64,000 bases of DNA from Rhizobium etli CFN 42 (lineage in GTDB: Bacteria > Pseudomonadota > Alphaproteobacteria > Rhizobiales > Rhizobiaceae), in the NCBI RefSeq assembly GCF_000092045.1, contig NC_007761.1, forward strand, positions 3,351,001-3,415,000, read 5' to 3'. Positions within the stretch are counted from its first letter, which is position 1. Each line of letters begins with the position of its first letter. Made by a program: the position numbers and the translations under genes. Shown in pieces: positions 33,321 to 42,138 of this stretch. The notes beneath the pieces are model-generated. The model was not told the DNA's origin. It did not search any database and saw nothing but the letters and a program-made list of their open reading frames with translations.

Positions 33321-34201
33321 AATTATCGGTGCTCATCAACAATTTCAATTACGGCCAGTATCTGCGTCCCTGCATCGACAGCGTTCTGTCGCAGGCCTAT
33401 CCGGATTTCGAAGTGATCGTCGTCGACGATGGTTCCACCGATGATTCCCGAGAAATCCTTGCTTCATACGGCGAGCGGATCCTGACCGTATTGAAAGAGA
33501 ATGGCGGCCAGGCCTCAAGCTTCAATGCCGGTTTTGCAGCCGCAAGCGGCGACATCCTCTTTCTCCTCGATGCCGATGATGCGTTTCTGGCTGGCAAACT
33601 CGGGCGCATCGCCGAGATCTATGACCGAAACGAGATCGACTGGTGCTTCGACCGTGTGACGACCAACGAAGGCGACCAGCCTGCCGCGCAGTTGCAGGTG
33701 ACGCTGTTCGACAAACGGGACACGTTGCGCAGGGGCGGCTTTCCCTCGCTTCCGGTGCCGACCTCCGGCTTGAGCTTCCGCCGCGACCTGCTGTCCCAGA
33801 TCCTGCCGATGTCCGTCGCGAAAGACGTCGTGCTCAGCGACAATTACATCAAGTTTGCAGCCGCCTATCTCGGTCCCGGCGCCATCGTCGAAACGCCGCT
33901 GACCTTTCAGCGCATTCATGCCTCGAACCGCTATACGGGCACGAGCAGGGCAAAAACACTGCGCCCTCGGATCATGATCGCCACAGGATTGGAACTGGCG
34001 CGCCGCTATGATGGGCTGCATGCGCTGGGCAAGAGCCTGGTGGCCGGAGGCATTGCTGAAACCACATCGCTCTTGAACCTGAGGAGCGAAGCTCGCAACA
34101 CCGTGGCCGGCGGTCCGTTCGGCGATGATGCCGTCAACGAAGTGGCCCTGATGGCCGCGCGCAAGCGTTTGGGCAATATGCTGCGGAGAGGACAGTCATG
34201 A
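33317..34201 (+). CDS. Family 2 glycosyltransferase
   Basis: A 294-residue GT2 enzyme: LSVLINNFNYGQYLRPCIDS, VIVVDDGSTDDS, GGQASSFNAGFAAASGDI and DXD in LLDADDAFL. GTG 33317 overlaps the preceding stop, and homology to GT2 starts exactly there; a longer in-frame extension back to 33008 is a shadow of copy B. A truncated duplicate of its start lies at 31141-31236. It overlaps the following gene by 4 bp. Confidence 0.88.
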   Translation: MKLSVLINNFNYGQYLRPCIDSVLSQAYPDFEVIVVDDGSTDDSREILASYGERILTVLKENGGQASSFNAGFAAASGDILFLLDADDAFLAGKLGRIAEIYDRNEIDWCFDRVTTNEGDQPAAQLQVTLFDKRDTLRRGGFPSLPVPTSGLSFRRDLLSQILPMSVAKDVVLSDNYIKFAAAYLGPGAIVETPLTFQRIHASNRYTGTSRAKTLRPRIMIATGLELARRYDGLHALGKSLVAGGIAETTSLLNLRSEARNTVAGGPFGDDAVNEVALMAARKRLGNMLRRGQS

Positions 34202-35181
34202 ACCAGCAGGGCACCTTTCCGCATTCATCAGCCGGAACTGATCCGTCAGGCGCGTCGCCGTTGAACATCGCCGTCGGCGTGCTGACCTATCGGCGGCTGG
34301 ACGGGATCGCCAAGCTGCTCGACGTAATGACACGCCAGACCAGGCATCCGGCTCGCCCCTATCATCTGACGATGGTGATCGTCGACAATGATGCCGCAGG
34401 CAGCGCAAGAGCCACGGTCGAGGCTTTCGGCCAAACGGGCGCCTACGATCTGATCTATGTCGTCGAACCCAACCAGGGCATCCCCTTTGCGCGCAATCGC
34501 GCGCTCGATTCGGCCCCTGCCGGCACCGATCTCTTCTGCTTTCTCGACGATGACGAATGGCCCGTCGATGGCTGGCTCGATGCAATGCTGGAGACCCGGG
34601 AGAAAAACCGCGCCGATTGCGTCTACGGTCCTGTCCAGCCGGTCTATCCCGAGAATCCACCTGAATATTTCATCAAAGCGAGGGTTTTCGAGCGCAAGAT
34701 GAACAAGGACGGTCAGCGCATTTCCTATGCGGCTTCGAACAATGTCATGTTCGATTATCCCCTCATCCGCTCATGGAATCTGCGCTTTGAGGAGAAAATG
34801 CGCTTCACCGGGGGCACTGACTATCTCTTTTTCAACCAGGCAATTCGCCGCGGTATGCAGGTTTTCTGGGCTGACAAGGCACTCGTCTATGATATCGTTC
34901 CCGCCAGCCGCATGACCTGGAAGTGGGTGCTGCAGCGACAATACCGGCTCGGCAACACTTTCGCCGTCAGCGAGGTCCTGCACGGCGACCTCAAGCGCCG
35001 GCTCTATCGGGCGGCCTATGGCGCCACGAGAGTGATCCTTGGGCTGGCCATGCTGCCGGCGATCCTCATTTCACCCTATTGGGGCATGCGGGCCCTCACC
35101 CATGTTTTGCGTGGCGCAGGCATGGTCAACGGGATCCTTGGACATGCCTACCAGGAATACAGACCCAATGTCGCCCATTAG
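34198..35181 (+). CDS. Family 2 glycosyltransferase, ExoM-like
   Basis: A 327-residue GT2 enzyme. After a 22-residue extension come LNIAVGVLTYRRLDGIAKLL, MVIVDNDAAGSARA, NQGIPFARNRALD and the DXD region FLDDDEWPVDGWL. The C-terminal part (TWKWVLQRQYRLGNTFAVSE, then the hydrophobic ATRVILGLAMLPAILIS) is characteristic of the ExoM-type glucosyltransferases of rhizobial EPS synthesis, with a C-terminal membrane-associated segment. It starts within the stop of the preceding gene (ATGA). Confidence 0.86.
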   Translation: MNQQGTFPHSSAGTDPSGASPLNIAVGVLTYRRLDGIAKLLDVMTRQTRHPARPYHLTMVIVDNDAAGSARATVEAFGQTGAYDLIYVVEPNQGIPFARNRALDSAPAGTDLFCFLDDDEWPVDGWLDAMLETREKNRADCVYGPVQPVYPENPPEYFIKARVFERKMNKDGQRISYAASNNVMFDYPLIRSWNLRFEEKMRFTGGTDYLFFNQAIRRGMQVFWADKALVYDIVPASRMTWKWVLQRQYRLGNTFAVSEVLHGDLKRRLYRAAYGATRVILGLAMLPAILISPYWGMRALTHVLRGAGMVNGILGHAYQEYRPNVAH

Positions 35182-35205
35182 TGTTGTTAACGGGAGCGAT
35201 CTCGG

Positions 35206-36579
35206 ATGAGTTACGGCCCCTCTTATGTTCCGAACGGGAACATCAGCTTGACGCGGCAAGCGGCGCGATCGCGACCACGGCATGGCATCAAGAAAGAAAC
35301 CTTGGTTCGTTGGCTCCTCACGGTGATGCTCTATGTCACGCTCTTGCGTGCAACCGGAATGTGGTACGGTTATCCCTCGAACTTCGATGACGGGATATCT
35401 GTGGATCCACTTCCGCAGAAGCTGATGCTCTATTCGCTGATTCCGATGATGGGCGTCTATTTCATCCTGGAGCCAAACCGGTTTCTGTCCTATTTTCGAA
35501 GGATTCCGGTTCTCGTCATCGTCGTCGCTGGCTTTTCGCTCATATCCCTCGCTCTATCGATCAGCTTTGGCGCATCCGCGCGCGGCATCGCTGCCGTGAC
35601 GGTATTGACAATCGCGCCGCTGCTCTACCGACGTCGCTACGGCAGCGTCGAGACATTCAGGCTGCTTGAAAACTTCGCGGTTTTCGCAGCCTTTGCCAAC
35701 GTCCTGTATACCGCCGCCTTTCCGCATTTCGCAATCATGGGTGGTTCTTATGCTGGGATGGTCAAGGGGCTGTTTTACCACAAGAACACGATGGGTCAGT
35801 TTTTTGCCGTCGCGTTCATCGTCGTGGTTTCCATTGGCTTGCCATCCTCCAGGCTTCGGTATCGGACGTTGCTGCGCTGGGCCGCTTTGTTGCTGATGCT
35901 TGCGTTGATTGCCGTCTCGCGATCGTCGACCGCCGTCGTTATGCTGGCGATGGGCCTTGCGACGCTCGCGGGGCTTAAAATGATGTTCAAGATCGGCAAT
36001 TCCGGAGTACGATCATTCTTTCTGTTCTTTCTCTGTCTTATCCTCGGCTTTGTCGGCGCCTCGGCCTATCTCGGCGCTGCGCAACTGATCGCGGATGCCT
36101 TCGGCAAGGATTTGACATTCTCCGGACGAACCAACATCTGGGAGCAACTGATTCCGCTTGTCTACGATCAACCGATTTTCGGATATGGTTTCGCTCTGTT
36201 TCGACAACCCGAGATCATGGAACAGTTCGTTCGTGTAACGTTTGATGCGAGATCGACGCACAACACCTATCTGGAACTCGCGCTGAATATTGGCGTGCCC
36301 GGGACAATCGCTTGGGTAGCATTCTTGTTCAAGCGGCTTGGAGAACGGATAACGACGGTATCGTCGGGCGCTGCGCTGAACGAAGTTCAGGCGAAGGAAG
36401 TCGCGGTCATACTCATGATCATGATCGGCGCGATGATGGAGGCTGGTTTGATGTTGGCGCCGGTCGTGCTTTGGCCGCTTATGGTCGTGTGCCTGCCAAA
36501 GGATGCTTCGCCAAGTTCCTTCAGGCGCAAGCCACGAAAGCCGGTTATGCCGAATTCTGGTCGAAGACCGGCAGTATGA
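35206..36579 (+). CDS. Wzy-like polysaccharide polymerase (ExoQ-like)
   Basis: A 457-residue inner-membrane protein with about 10-11 hydrophobic segments (LTVMLYVTLLRATGMWYG, AVAFIVVVSIGLP, FFLFFLCLILGFVGASAYLG and others). The large periplasmic loop has the family's LTFSGRTNIWEQLIPLVYDQ, IFGYGFALF and STHNTYLELALNIG. It would join repeat units on the periplasmic face after flipping. It lies 24 bp after the ExoM-like gene in the same run. Confidence 0.87.
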   Translation: MSYGPSYVPNGNISLTRQAARSRPRHGIKKETLVRWLLTVMLYVTLLRATGMWYGYPSNFDDGISVDPLPQKLMLYSLIPMMGVYFILEPNRFLSYFRRIPVLVIVVAGFSLISLALSISFGASARGIAAVTVLTIAPLLYRRRYGSVETFRLLENFAVFAAFANVLYTAAFPHFAIMGGSYAGMVKGLFYHKNTMGQFFAVAFIVVVSIGLPSSRLRYRTLLRWAALLLMLALIAVSRSSTAVVMLAMGLATLAGLKMMFKIGNSGVRSFFLFFLCLILGFVGASAYLGAAQLIADAFGKDLTFSGRTNIWEQLIPLVYDQPIFGYGFALFRQPEIMEQFVRVTFDARSTHNTYLELALNIGVPGTIAWVAFLFKRLGERITTVSSGAALNEVQAKEVAVILMIMIGAMMEAGLMLAPVVLWPLMVVCLPKDASPSSFRRKPRKPVMPNSGRRPAV

Positions 36580-36690
36580 GTTCATATTGAAATCTGGTAT
36601 CCGACCAGAAATGTAGAGTATCGAAACAATACACAGCAGTCCGTTTCAATGCGGATCATTTTAGCGCAATTCTCAATACGAGGTATGTCT

Positions 36691-37149
36691 ATGGCTGAGA
36701 AAAAGTTGAAGGTCCTCGCCGCCTCCTCCGGCGGCGGCCATTGGGAGCAACTGATGGCCATGCGCGGCGCATTCGAAGGCTGCGATATCGTCTTTGCAAC
36801 GACCATCCCGGGACTGCTCGCCAAATACGGCATCAAGGATGGCCTGGTGCTTCCCGATTGCAGCCGCGACTCGATCACAATGTCGATTCGCTGCTTTTTC
36901 AGCGCCTTCTCCATTGTCATCAGGCACAAACCGGACGTTGTCATTTCCACAGGTGCAGCGCCTGGGCTTTTCTGCCTGCTTGCCGGCAAGTTGACGGGCA
37001 AGCGGACGATCTGGATCGATAGCGTCGCCAATGTGGAGAAACTGTCCCTCTCTGGAAAACTGGCTGGCCATATTGCGACTCTCTGGCTGACGCAATGGCA
37101 ACATCTTTCGCGGCCGGATGGCCCGCATTACGCAGGAGCTGTCCTTTGA
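36691..37149 (+). CDS. pssD: PssD-type glucuronosyltransferase subunit (Alg14-like)
   Basis: A 152-residue protein of the Alg14/PssD family: LKVLAASSGGGHWEQLMAMR at the N-terminus and KPDVVISTGAAPGLFCLLAG, TIWIDSVANVEKLSLSGKLA. Alg14-like proteins anchor the catalytic Alg13-like partner to the membrane and bind the acceptor lipid; PssD and PssE together are the glucuronosyltransferase of R. leguminosarum EPS. ATG 36691 is chosen (GAGG 7 nt upstream) over an in-frame start at 36649. It overlaps pssE by 4 bp. Confidence 0.87.
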   Translation: MAEKKLKVLAASSGGGHWEQLMAMRGAFEGCDIVFATTIPGLLAKYGIKDGLVLPDCSRDSITMSIRCFFSAFSIVIRHKPDVVISTGAAPGLFCLLAGKLTGKRTIWIDSVANVEKLSLSGKLAGHIATLWLTQWQHLSRPDGPHYAGAVL

Positions 37150-37622
37150 TCCTTGTCACCGTTGGAACGCAGCTGCCCTTTGACCGCCTCATCAAGGCTG
37201 TCGACAGCTTCGCAGAAGAATTGACCAAACCGGTTCTGGCTCAGATCGGCAAAGGCACTTACACGCCGCAGAACATGAAGTGGATCAAGAATATCGAGCC
37301 TGCGGACTTCGATAGGGTCTTTCGCGACGCGACTGTCATCGTCTCTCACGCGGGAATCGGCACGGTCCTCACGGCGAAGCGTTTCGGCAAACCGATCATT
37401 CTTGTTCCACGGAAGGCGTCTCTTGGCGAGCACCGAAACGATCACCAGCTTGCCACGGTCAGCCAGCTTGTCGGCCGGCCAGGCATCTATGTCGCCCAGA
37501 GCGATGACGAACTCAAAGATTATCTCCTTCAGGACCTGGACAGCCCTTCTCATGAAGACGCGTCCGATGCCGGCCGGGCCTCGCTGGTCAGCTATTTGAA
37601 GGGCTATCTCGCGACGGGTTGA
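37146..37622 (+). CDS. pssE: PssE-type glucuronosyltransferase subunit (Alg13-like)
   Basis: A 158-residue catalytic partner of PssD: ILVTVGTQLPFDRLIKAVDS, then FRDATVIVSHAGIGTVLTAK and KPIILVPRKASLGEHRNDHQ, the UDP-sugar binding region of Alg13/MurG-like proteins. It starts with TTG 37146 overlapping the pssD stop (TTGA), so the two chains are coupled. As a pair they would add GlcA from UDP-GlcA, which the dehydrogenase at 53.4 kb makes. It is the last gene of the main forward EPS run. Confidence 0.87.
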   Translation: MILVTVGTQLPFDRLIKAVDSFAEELTKPVLAQIGKGTYTPQNMKWIKNIEPADFDRVFRDATVIVSHAGIGTVLTAKRFGKPIILVPRKASLGEHRNDHQLATVSQLVGRPGIYVAQSDDELKDYLLQDLDSPSHEDASDAGRASLVSYLKGYLATG

Positions 37623-37661
37623 ACCCCCAACAGCCGCAGATGCCCTTGAGACGAAGAAGAT

Positions 37662-38357
37662 TCATTCGCCGCAATCGCGGCCGGCTATGTGCCGGGTCAG
37701 TTGGGGCACGATGATTTTAGAAGCGACCTCGGGTCGCGGATGTGCGCCATCAGGAATTGCGGCGGCCAGATCGTCCGGGGTCAGGCGCTCCCAGTCCGGC
37801 CGGTAATCGATGAACTCCAGGCCCCGTTTCAGCGCCTCCGCCTGATGAGCCGAAATATAGCTACCGACAAAAGGACGGATCAGCCCCCGCAGTCCTGAAA
37901 ACGGATTCATCGCCATGAGGATAATCCGCGCCCGCGGCAGGCGTTGATGAAGCTGATCGAGAATGTCGGCAATATTCCTTCGGCTTTGCGCCAGCGACAC
38001 GAACCGATGCAATGTCGCGTCATTGGCGTAGAGCTCGATCAGAATAATATCCGGCTGCTCGGCAACGACGCGATCCAGTTGGGTCAAAGCCCATGTCGAC
38101 GTCTCGCCGCTCTTTGCGACGCTCTCGACTTTCACGGATCTTTGCAGGCAGGCAGCAAGCCTTGTCTGGAGGCCGGGTTGCCATCCCCCGCGCGCTGTCA
38201 GCGATGTTCCGAAAGCCACTATTTTTAGCGGTGGAAGGTTCTCGGCATCACTCTTTCCAGTCATCAAAACCATCACGAGGCAGGCTAAAAGCAGAACTAA
38301 ACCCGATGCCAGTCGCCTCTCGGTCGGCGCCGCTCGCCAAAGCCGCAAACATATCAT
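37662..38357 (-). CDS. SGNH/GDSL-family esterase, exported
   Basis: A 231-residue hydrolase. After a signal-anchor (ASGLVLLLACLVMVLMTG) comes the GDS-like block VAFGTSLTARGGW with the nucleophile serine, then IILIELYANDATLHRF (Asn block) and DGAHPRPEV with the catalytic histidine. It is probably periplasmic and acts on acyl groups of the polysaccharide or on lipids. It is convergent with pssE and 212 bp downstream of prsE on the same strand. It resembles TesA/arylesterase-type members. Confidence 0.8.
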   Translation of the reverse strand: MICLRLWRAAPTERRLASGLVLLLACLVMVLMTGKSDAENLPPLKIVAFGTSLTARGGWQPGLQTRLAACLQRSVKVESVAKSGETSTWALTQLDRVVAEQPDIILIELYANDATLHRFVSLAQSRRNIADILDQLHQRLPRARIILMAMNPFSGLRGLIRPFVGSYISAHQAEALKRGLEFIDYRPDWERLTPDDLAAAIPDGAHPRPEVASKIIVPQLTRHIAGRDCGE

Positions 38358-38569
38358 GACAGAACCATATCTCGGCGAGAGCTATACGTCACCCGACAGG
38401 AGAACCTTGTGGAACGACAGGCAGGCCCTTGAAGCCAACCTTGCAGCAGGCTTGAGACAATATCATGAAGGACAAATTGTCATGTCCGCTTCAGTGCGCA
38501 AATCAGCCTTGCATCCAACCGGGGATAGCAGCTGCCTCGACATGCCGCAACTGTGCCGAGGAGCTCCAA

Positions 38570-39877
38570 TCACTCCTCACGAAATACGTGCTGCATCTGA
38601 TCGGTCAGTGGTTTTGTGAGATAAGAAATGACGGTCCGGTCGCCGATCTTGATAAAGACTTCGGCCGGCATGCCGGGATAGAGCTTTATCGATTTCAGCT
38701 TTGCGATACTTTGAGCCTCCGGCTTGACGCGTAGCGGATAATAGCTGATCCCTGTCCGCTCATCCTTGACGATATCAGGCGCAATTGAGGTGATCACCGC
38801 CTGCACATCAGGCGTCGTGCGCTGATCAAAAGCGCTGAAACGTACATCGACAGATTGGCCGACATGGACCTGGTCGATATCGCGGGTGGCGACCTTCGCC
38901 TGGACGGTAAGATCGTCGTTTTCGGGAACGACGAGCCCCAGCGTCTGACCGGCTTCGATTACGCCATTAACGGTGTGCACCGACAATTCGTGAACGCGGC
39001 CGCTGAGCGGCGCGGTGATGTCGAGACGGCGGAGTTGATCGAGCGCAGTGCCGCGGCGCTCCTCATTTTCGGCGATCTGAGCTTCGACATCCGTCAGGTC
39101 CTTTGCGATCTCCGAACGACGATCCTCATCCAGCTGAATCGACTGTCGGTCAATTTCGATCGCCTTGCCCTCGGCCTCCGCCTTTGCAGCGATTTCCTGA
39201 CCGCTGTTACCCTGGAGATCGGCGCGGGCTCGCTTGAGCGTATTCAAACGCTGAAGCGTGACCAGACCCTTCTTGTAGAGAACATCGACGGCTTCGAGCT
39301 CCTGTTCGATCAAGCCGAGGGAATCGCCGGTGGCGTTGATCTGAACGACCAAGCCTTTGATCTGCTCACCCAATTGATCCTTGCGCGACGCCAGCTGACT
39401 CTTCATTCCGATCAGCGCTGACCTGCGGCTGTCGAACAACTTCCGTTCGCCGTCGAGCAGCTGCTGCGCCGCGGTGCTGGATGTCAGGTCGCTGAGGTTT
39501 TCTTCGACTTCGAACGACTCGGCGCCGATCCGCTCCGCCTTCAGGCGGGCGCGGCGCGCATAAAGCTGCGCAAGCGTGCTCTCGACAATCGACAGCTGTG
39601 CTCTTGTCGCCGTTCCATCAAGCCGTATCAAAACCTGTCCGGCCGACACATGCTGGTTTTCGGAGACCAGAAGTTCCGAGACGATGCCACCCGTCAGATG
39701 CTGGATCTTCTTGACGTCACCGTCGACGACAACGACGCCTTCGCCGATGACGGCGCTCGAAAGTTCCGTCGTCGCCGCCCAACCGCCGATGCCGCACACC
39801 AACGCAATGGACAGCGCGCCGACAACCGCCACATGGCGATTGAGAGAGCGTTTGGATTCACTAATAACTTTGCTCAC
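38570..39877 (-). CDS. prsE: Type I secretion membrane-fusion protein, PrsE-like
   Basis: A 435-residue HlyD-family adaptor. One N-terminal transmembrane helix (HVAVVGALSIALVCGIGGWA), a lipoyl-like half motif (VVVVDGDVKKIQHLTGGIVS), a long coiled coil (residues about 95-290), then the second lipoyl and beta-barrel part (ITAPLSGRVHELSVHTVNGV, GMPAEVFIKIGDRTVISYLT). It would connect the ABC pump to a TolC-type outer-membrane channel. It is 15 bp downstream of prsD. No TolC gene is beside it; a broken outer-membrane efflux gene occurs at 55.8-56.1 kb but on a different unit. Confidence 0.9.
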   Translation of the reverse strand: MSKVISESKRSLNRHVAVVGALSIALVCGIGGWAATTELSSAVIGEGVVVVDGDVKKIQHLTGGIVSELLVSENQHVSAGQVLIRLDGTATRAQLSIVESTLAQLYARRARLKAERIGAESFEVEENLSDLTSSTAAQQLLDGERKLFDSRRSALIGMKSQLASRKDQLGEQIKGLVVQINATGDSLGLIEQELEAVDVLYKKGLVTLQRLNTLKRARADLQGNSGQEIAAKAEAEGKAIEIDRQSIQLDEDRRSEIAKDLTDVEAQIAENEERRGTALDQLRRLDITAPLSGRVHELSVHTVNGVIEAGQTLGLVVPENDDLTVQAKVATRDIDQVHVGQSVDVRFSAFDQRTTPDVQAVITSIAPDIVKDERTGISYYPLRVKPEAQSIAKLKSIKLYPGMPAEVFIKIGDRTVISYLTKPLTDQMQHVFREE

Positions 39878-39892
39878 GATCTTCCTTCCGGC

Positions 39893-41692
39893 CTATTCCG
39901 CCGCATTGCCGTCAACGACGACCTTAAGCTGAGCCACGCGCTCGGCAATCGGGGTGCGCGCTGCCTCGGTCCGGCTGACCCGCGCCAGAACTTCTTCCTT
40001 AGGACCGAATGCGATCATCCTGCCCTCCTGCATCATCAGCACGAAGTCGCACACAGCTAGAACGCCGGAGCGATGCGCGATGACAACGACGATGCCGCCA
40101 CGTGCACGCACGCTCATGATCGCAGCACTCAGCGCCCGCTCGCCTTCCTCATCGAGATTGGAATTCGGTTCATCGAGCACGACGAGGAATGGTTCCCCGT
40201 AGAGCGCTCTCGCAAGCGCGATACGCTGTCTCTGCCCGGCTGAAAGCGCAGCACCGCCTTCGCCGATTTCGGTCTCGTAACCGTTCGGCAGACGCAGAAT
40301 GAGATCGTGAACGCGCGCCGCCCTCGCCGCGGTGACCACCGCTTCCGGCGACATCTCTTTGGCGAAGCGGCAGATATTCTGCGCGACGGTGCCTGAGAAA
40401 AGCTCCACATCCTGCGGAAGATAACCGATATGCCGGCCAAGTGCGTCGCCGTCCCATTGGTCGAGCGCCGCACCATCCAGACGAATGGATCCTCTGACCG
40501 TCGGCCAGATGCCCATCATCGCCCGCGCCAGCGACGACTTGCCCGAGGCGCTGTAGCCGATGACCCCGAGCGCGCTCCCTGCTCTCAGGCCGAAGCTGAC
40601 ATCGGAGATGACCAGCCGCTGGCCGGCCGGCGGTCCGCTGGCGACGCCGTCAACCGTGACCTGCTTGCACGGTGCGGCCAGCGCGAGAGGGGCTGGGATC
40701 TCCGGAATTGTCTTCAGGAGGTTCGCAAGCCGCGCCCAGCTCTGCTGGGCGGAAACGAAACCGCGCCAATTTCCGATCGCCGCCTCTACAGGCGCCAGAG
40801 CGCGGGACGTCAGGATGGAACCGGCGATGATAATACCCGAAGACGCTTGACCTTGAATGACCAGGATCGCACCTGTTGCCAGCGTTCCCGATTGCAGGGC
40901 GATACGGAAAATCTTCGACAGCGTCGCATAACCGTTGCCGACATCCGATGCCTGTCGGGTGATGTTCCGGTATTCGCCATTTTTGCGATCCCATATCTCA
41001 GCCATGGTGCCTGCCATGCCCATGGCATGAATGACCTCAGAGTTGCGGATCGAGCTCTGCGCAAATCCGTTGCGCATGTTGGCGGCTTCTGATTGCCGCT
41101 TGGAGAGCGTACGCGTGCCCTGATTGGTCAGGAACGTCAAAATGGCGAGAACGAGCGATCCGCCGATCGCGATATATCCAATTGCCGGATGGAATAAGAA
41201 GCAGATAACGAGATAGAAAGGGAGCCAGGGCAGATCGAACATTGCCGTCGGGCCCATGCCGGACAGGAACGTTCTTATTTGATCGAAATCCCGCAGGGGC
41301 TGAAGCCCGTCGCCGCCGATCTTGACCTTCAGCGGCGCTTTGATCAACGCCCGAAACACCCGCCCATTCACCATCTCGTCAAGGGCACCGGCAACGCGAA
41401 CGAGCATTCTGCTCCTGAGAACCTCGAACGCGCCCTGGAAAGCATAAAGAGTCAACGCAAGTATTGCCAAGGCGGTCAGCGTCGGTATGCTTTTGCTCGG
41501 AATGACCCGGTCATACACCTCAAGCATAAAAAATGAACTTGTCAGATAAAGTATATTGATAAGCGCGCTAGCTATACCAATGAAGATCAGTCCCCCTTTG
41601 CATTTCCGCAAGGCTTTGGACGGTTCATTGACGTCAGCTGCTGAACTTTGAAACACGAAGCAATCCTCTTCTACCGCATCGCGCACCAACAA
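39893..41692 (-). CDS. prsD: Type I secretion ABC transporter, PrsD-like
   Basis: An ABC exporter of up to 599 residues. Membrane domain about 35-320 (GLIFIGIASALINILYLTSS, FFMLEVYDRVIPSKS is the family hallmark). ATPase domain: Walker A GYSASGKSS at about 376-384, signature LSAGQRQRIALARAL, Walker B VVLDEPNSNLD and H-loop IAHR. PrsD/PrsE secrete EPS glycanases and Rap proteins without N-terminal signals. The start is uncertain: TTG 41692 or GTG 41686; no ATG precedes the conserved part. Paired with prsE and near two Rap-domain genes that are likely cargo. Confidence 0.88.
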   Translation of the reverse strand: MLVRDAVEEDCFVFQSSAADVNEPSKALRKCKGGLIFIGIASALINILYLTSSFFMLEVYDRVIPSKSIPTLTALAILALTLYAFQGAFEVLRSRMLVRVAGALDEMVNGRVFRALIKAPLKVKIGGDGLQPLRDFDQIRTFLSGMGPTAMFDLPWLPFYLVICFLFHPAIGYIAIGGSLVLAILTFLTNQGTRTLSKRQSEAANMRNGFAQSSIRNSEVIHAMGMAGTMAEIWDRKNGEYRNITRQASDVGNGYATLSKIFRIALQSGTLATGAILVIQGQASSGIIIAGSILTSRALAPVEAAIGNWRGFVSAQQSWARLANLLKTIPEIPAPLALAAPCKQVTVDGVASGPPAGQRLVISDVSFGLRAGSALGVIGYSASGKSSLARAMMGIWPTVRGSIRLDGAALDQWDGDALGRHIGYLPQDVELFSGTVAQNICRFAKEMSPEAVVTAARAARVHDLILRLPNGYETEIGEGGAALSAGQRQRIALARALYGEPFLVVLDEPNSNLDEEGERALSAAIMSVRARGGIVVVIAHRSGVLAVCDFVLMMQEGRMIAFGPKEEVLARVSRTEAARTPIAERVAQLKVVVDGNAAE

Positions 41693-42138
41693 AATGCTAG
41701 TCCACAGTGCAGTTACGGGCCATCAAACCGATCATTGACATGGCTGCCTTCGGATCCCGGCACCGTTGCTGATCCCGCTTGCGAGCCATACCCTAGAACA
41801 TAAACCCCACTGAAAAATGACCGAAAATACAAACTTATCACGAGCAATTTCTGCGGGTCTAACTTTAACTCTACGATAAGCAAACCAGCCGAAGCAAGTG
41901 AATATCGCAAAAACCGCCAATAAGGGTTAAAAGCGGCGAGCGTGTGGCACGCTTAAAGCAGGCCTTTACTGAAGAATTAAACTATAAATACAATCTTTAG
42001 TTTGTTCTAGCCATGGCAGACGCGAATTTTTTGGATCAAGGGGGTATGTTTCACATCGCCCCCTAGCGAAAACTTGGCTGCCTCGCAAATTGAAGCCGCG
42101 CGCGGGCTCGCGGGAATGCGCCAGAATCCGGTCCAGCC
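41693..42138. other. Intergenic, no gene seen
   Basis: 446 bp between the prsD start and the stop of the beta-helix gene, both on the minus strand. It should carry the prsD promoter. A short hairpin (AGCGTG-TGG-CACGCT, 41939-41953) lies in the middle. Two tiny minus-strand frames at 41713-41920 show no family or ribosome site. Confidence 0.5.
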
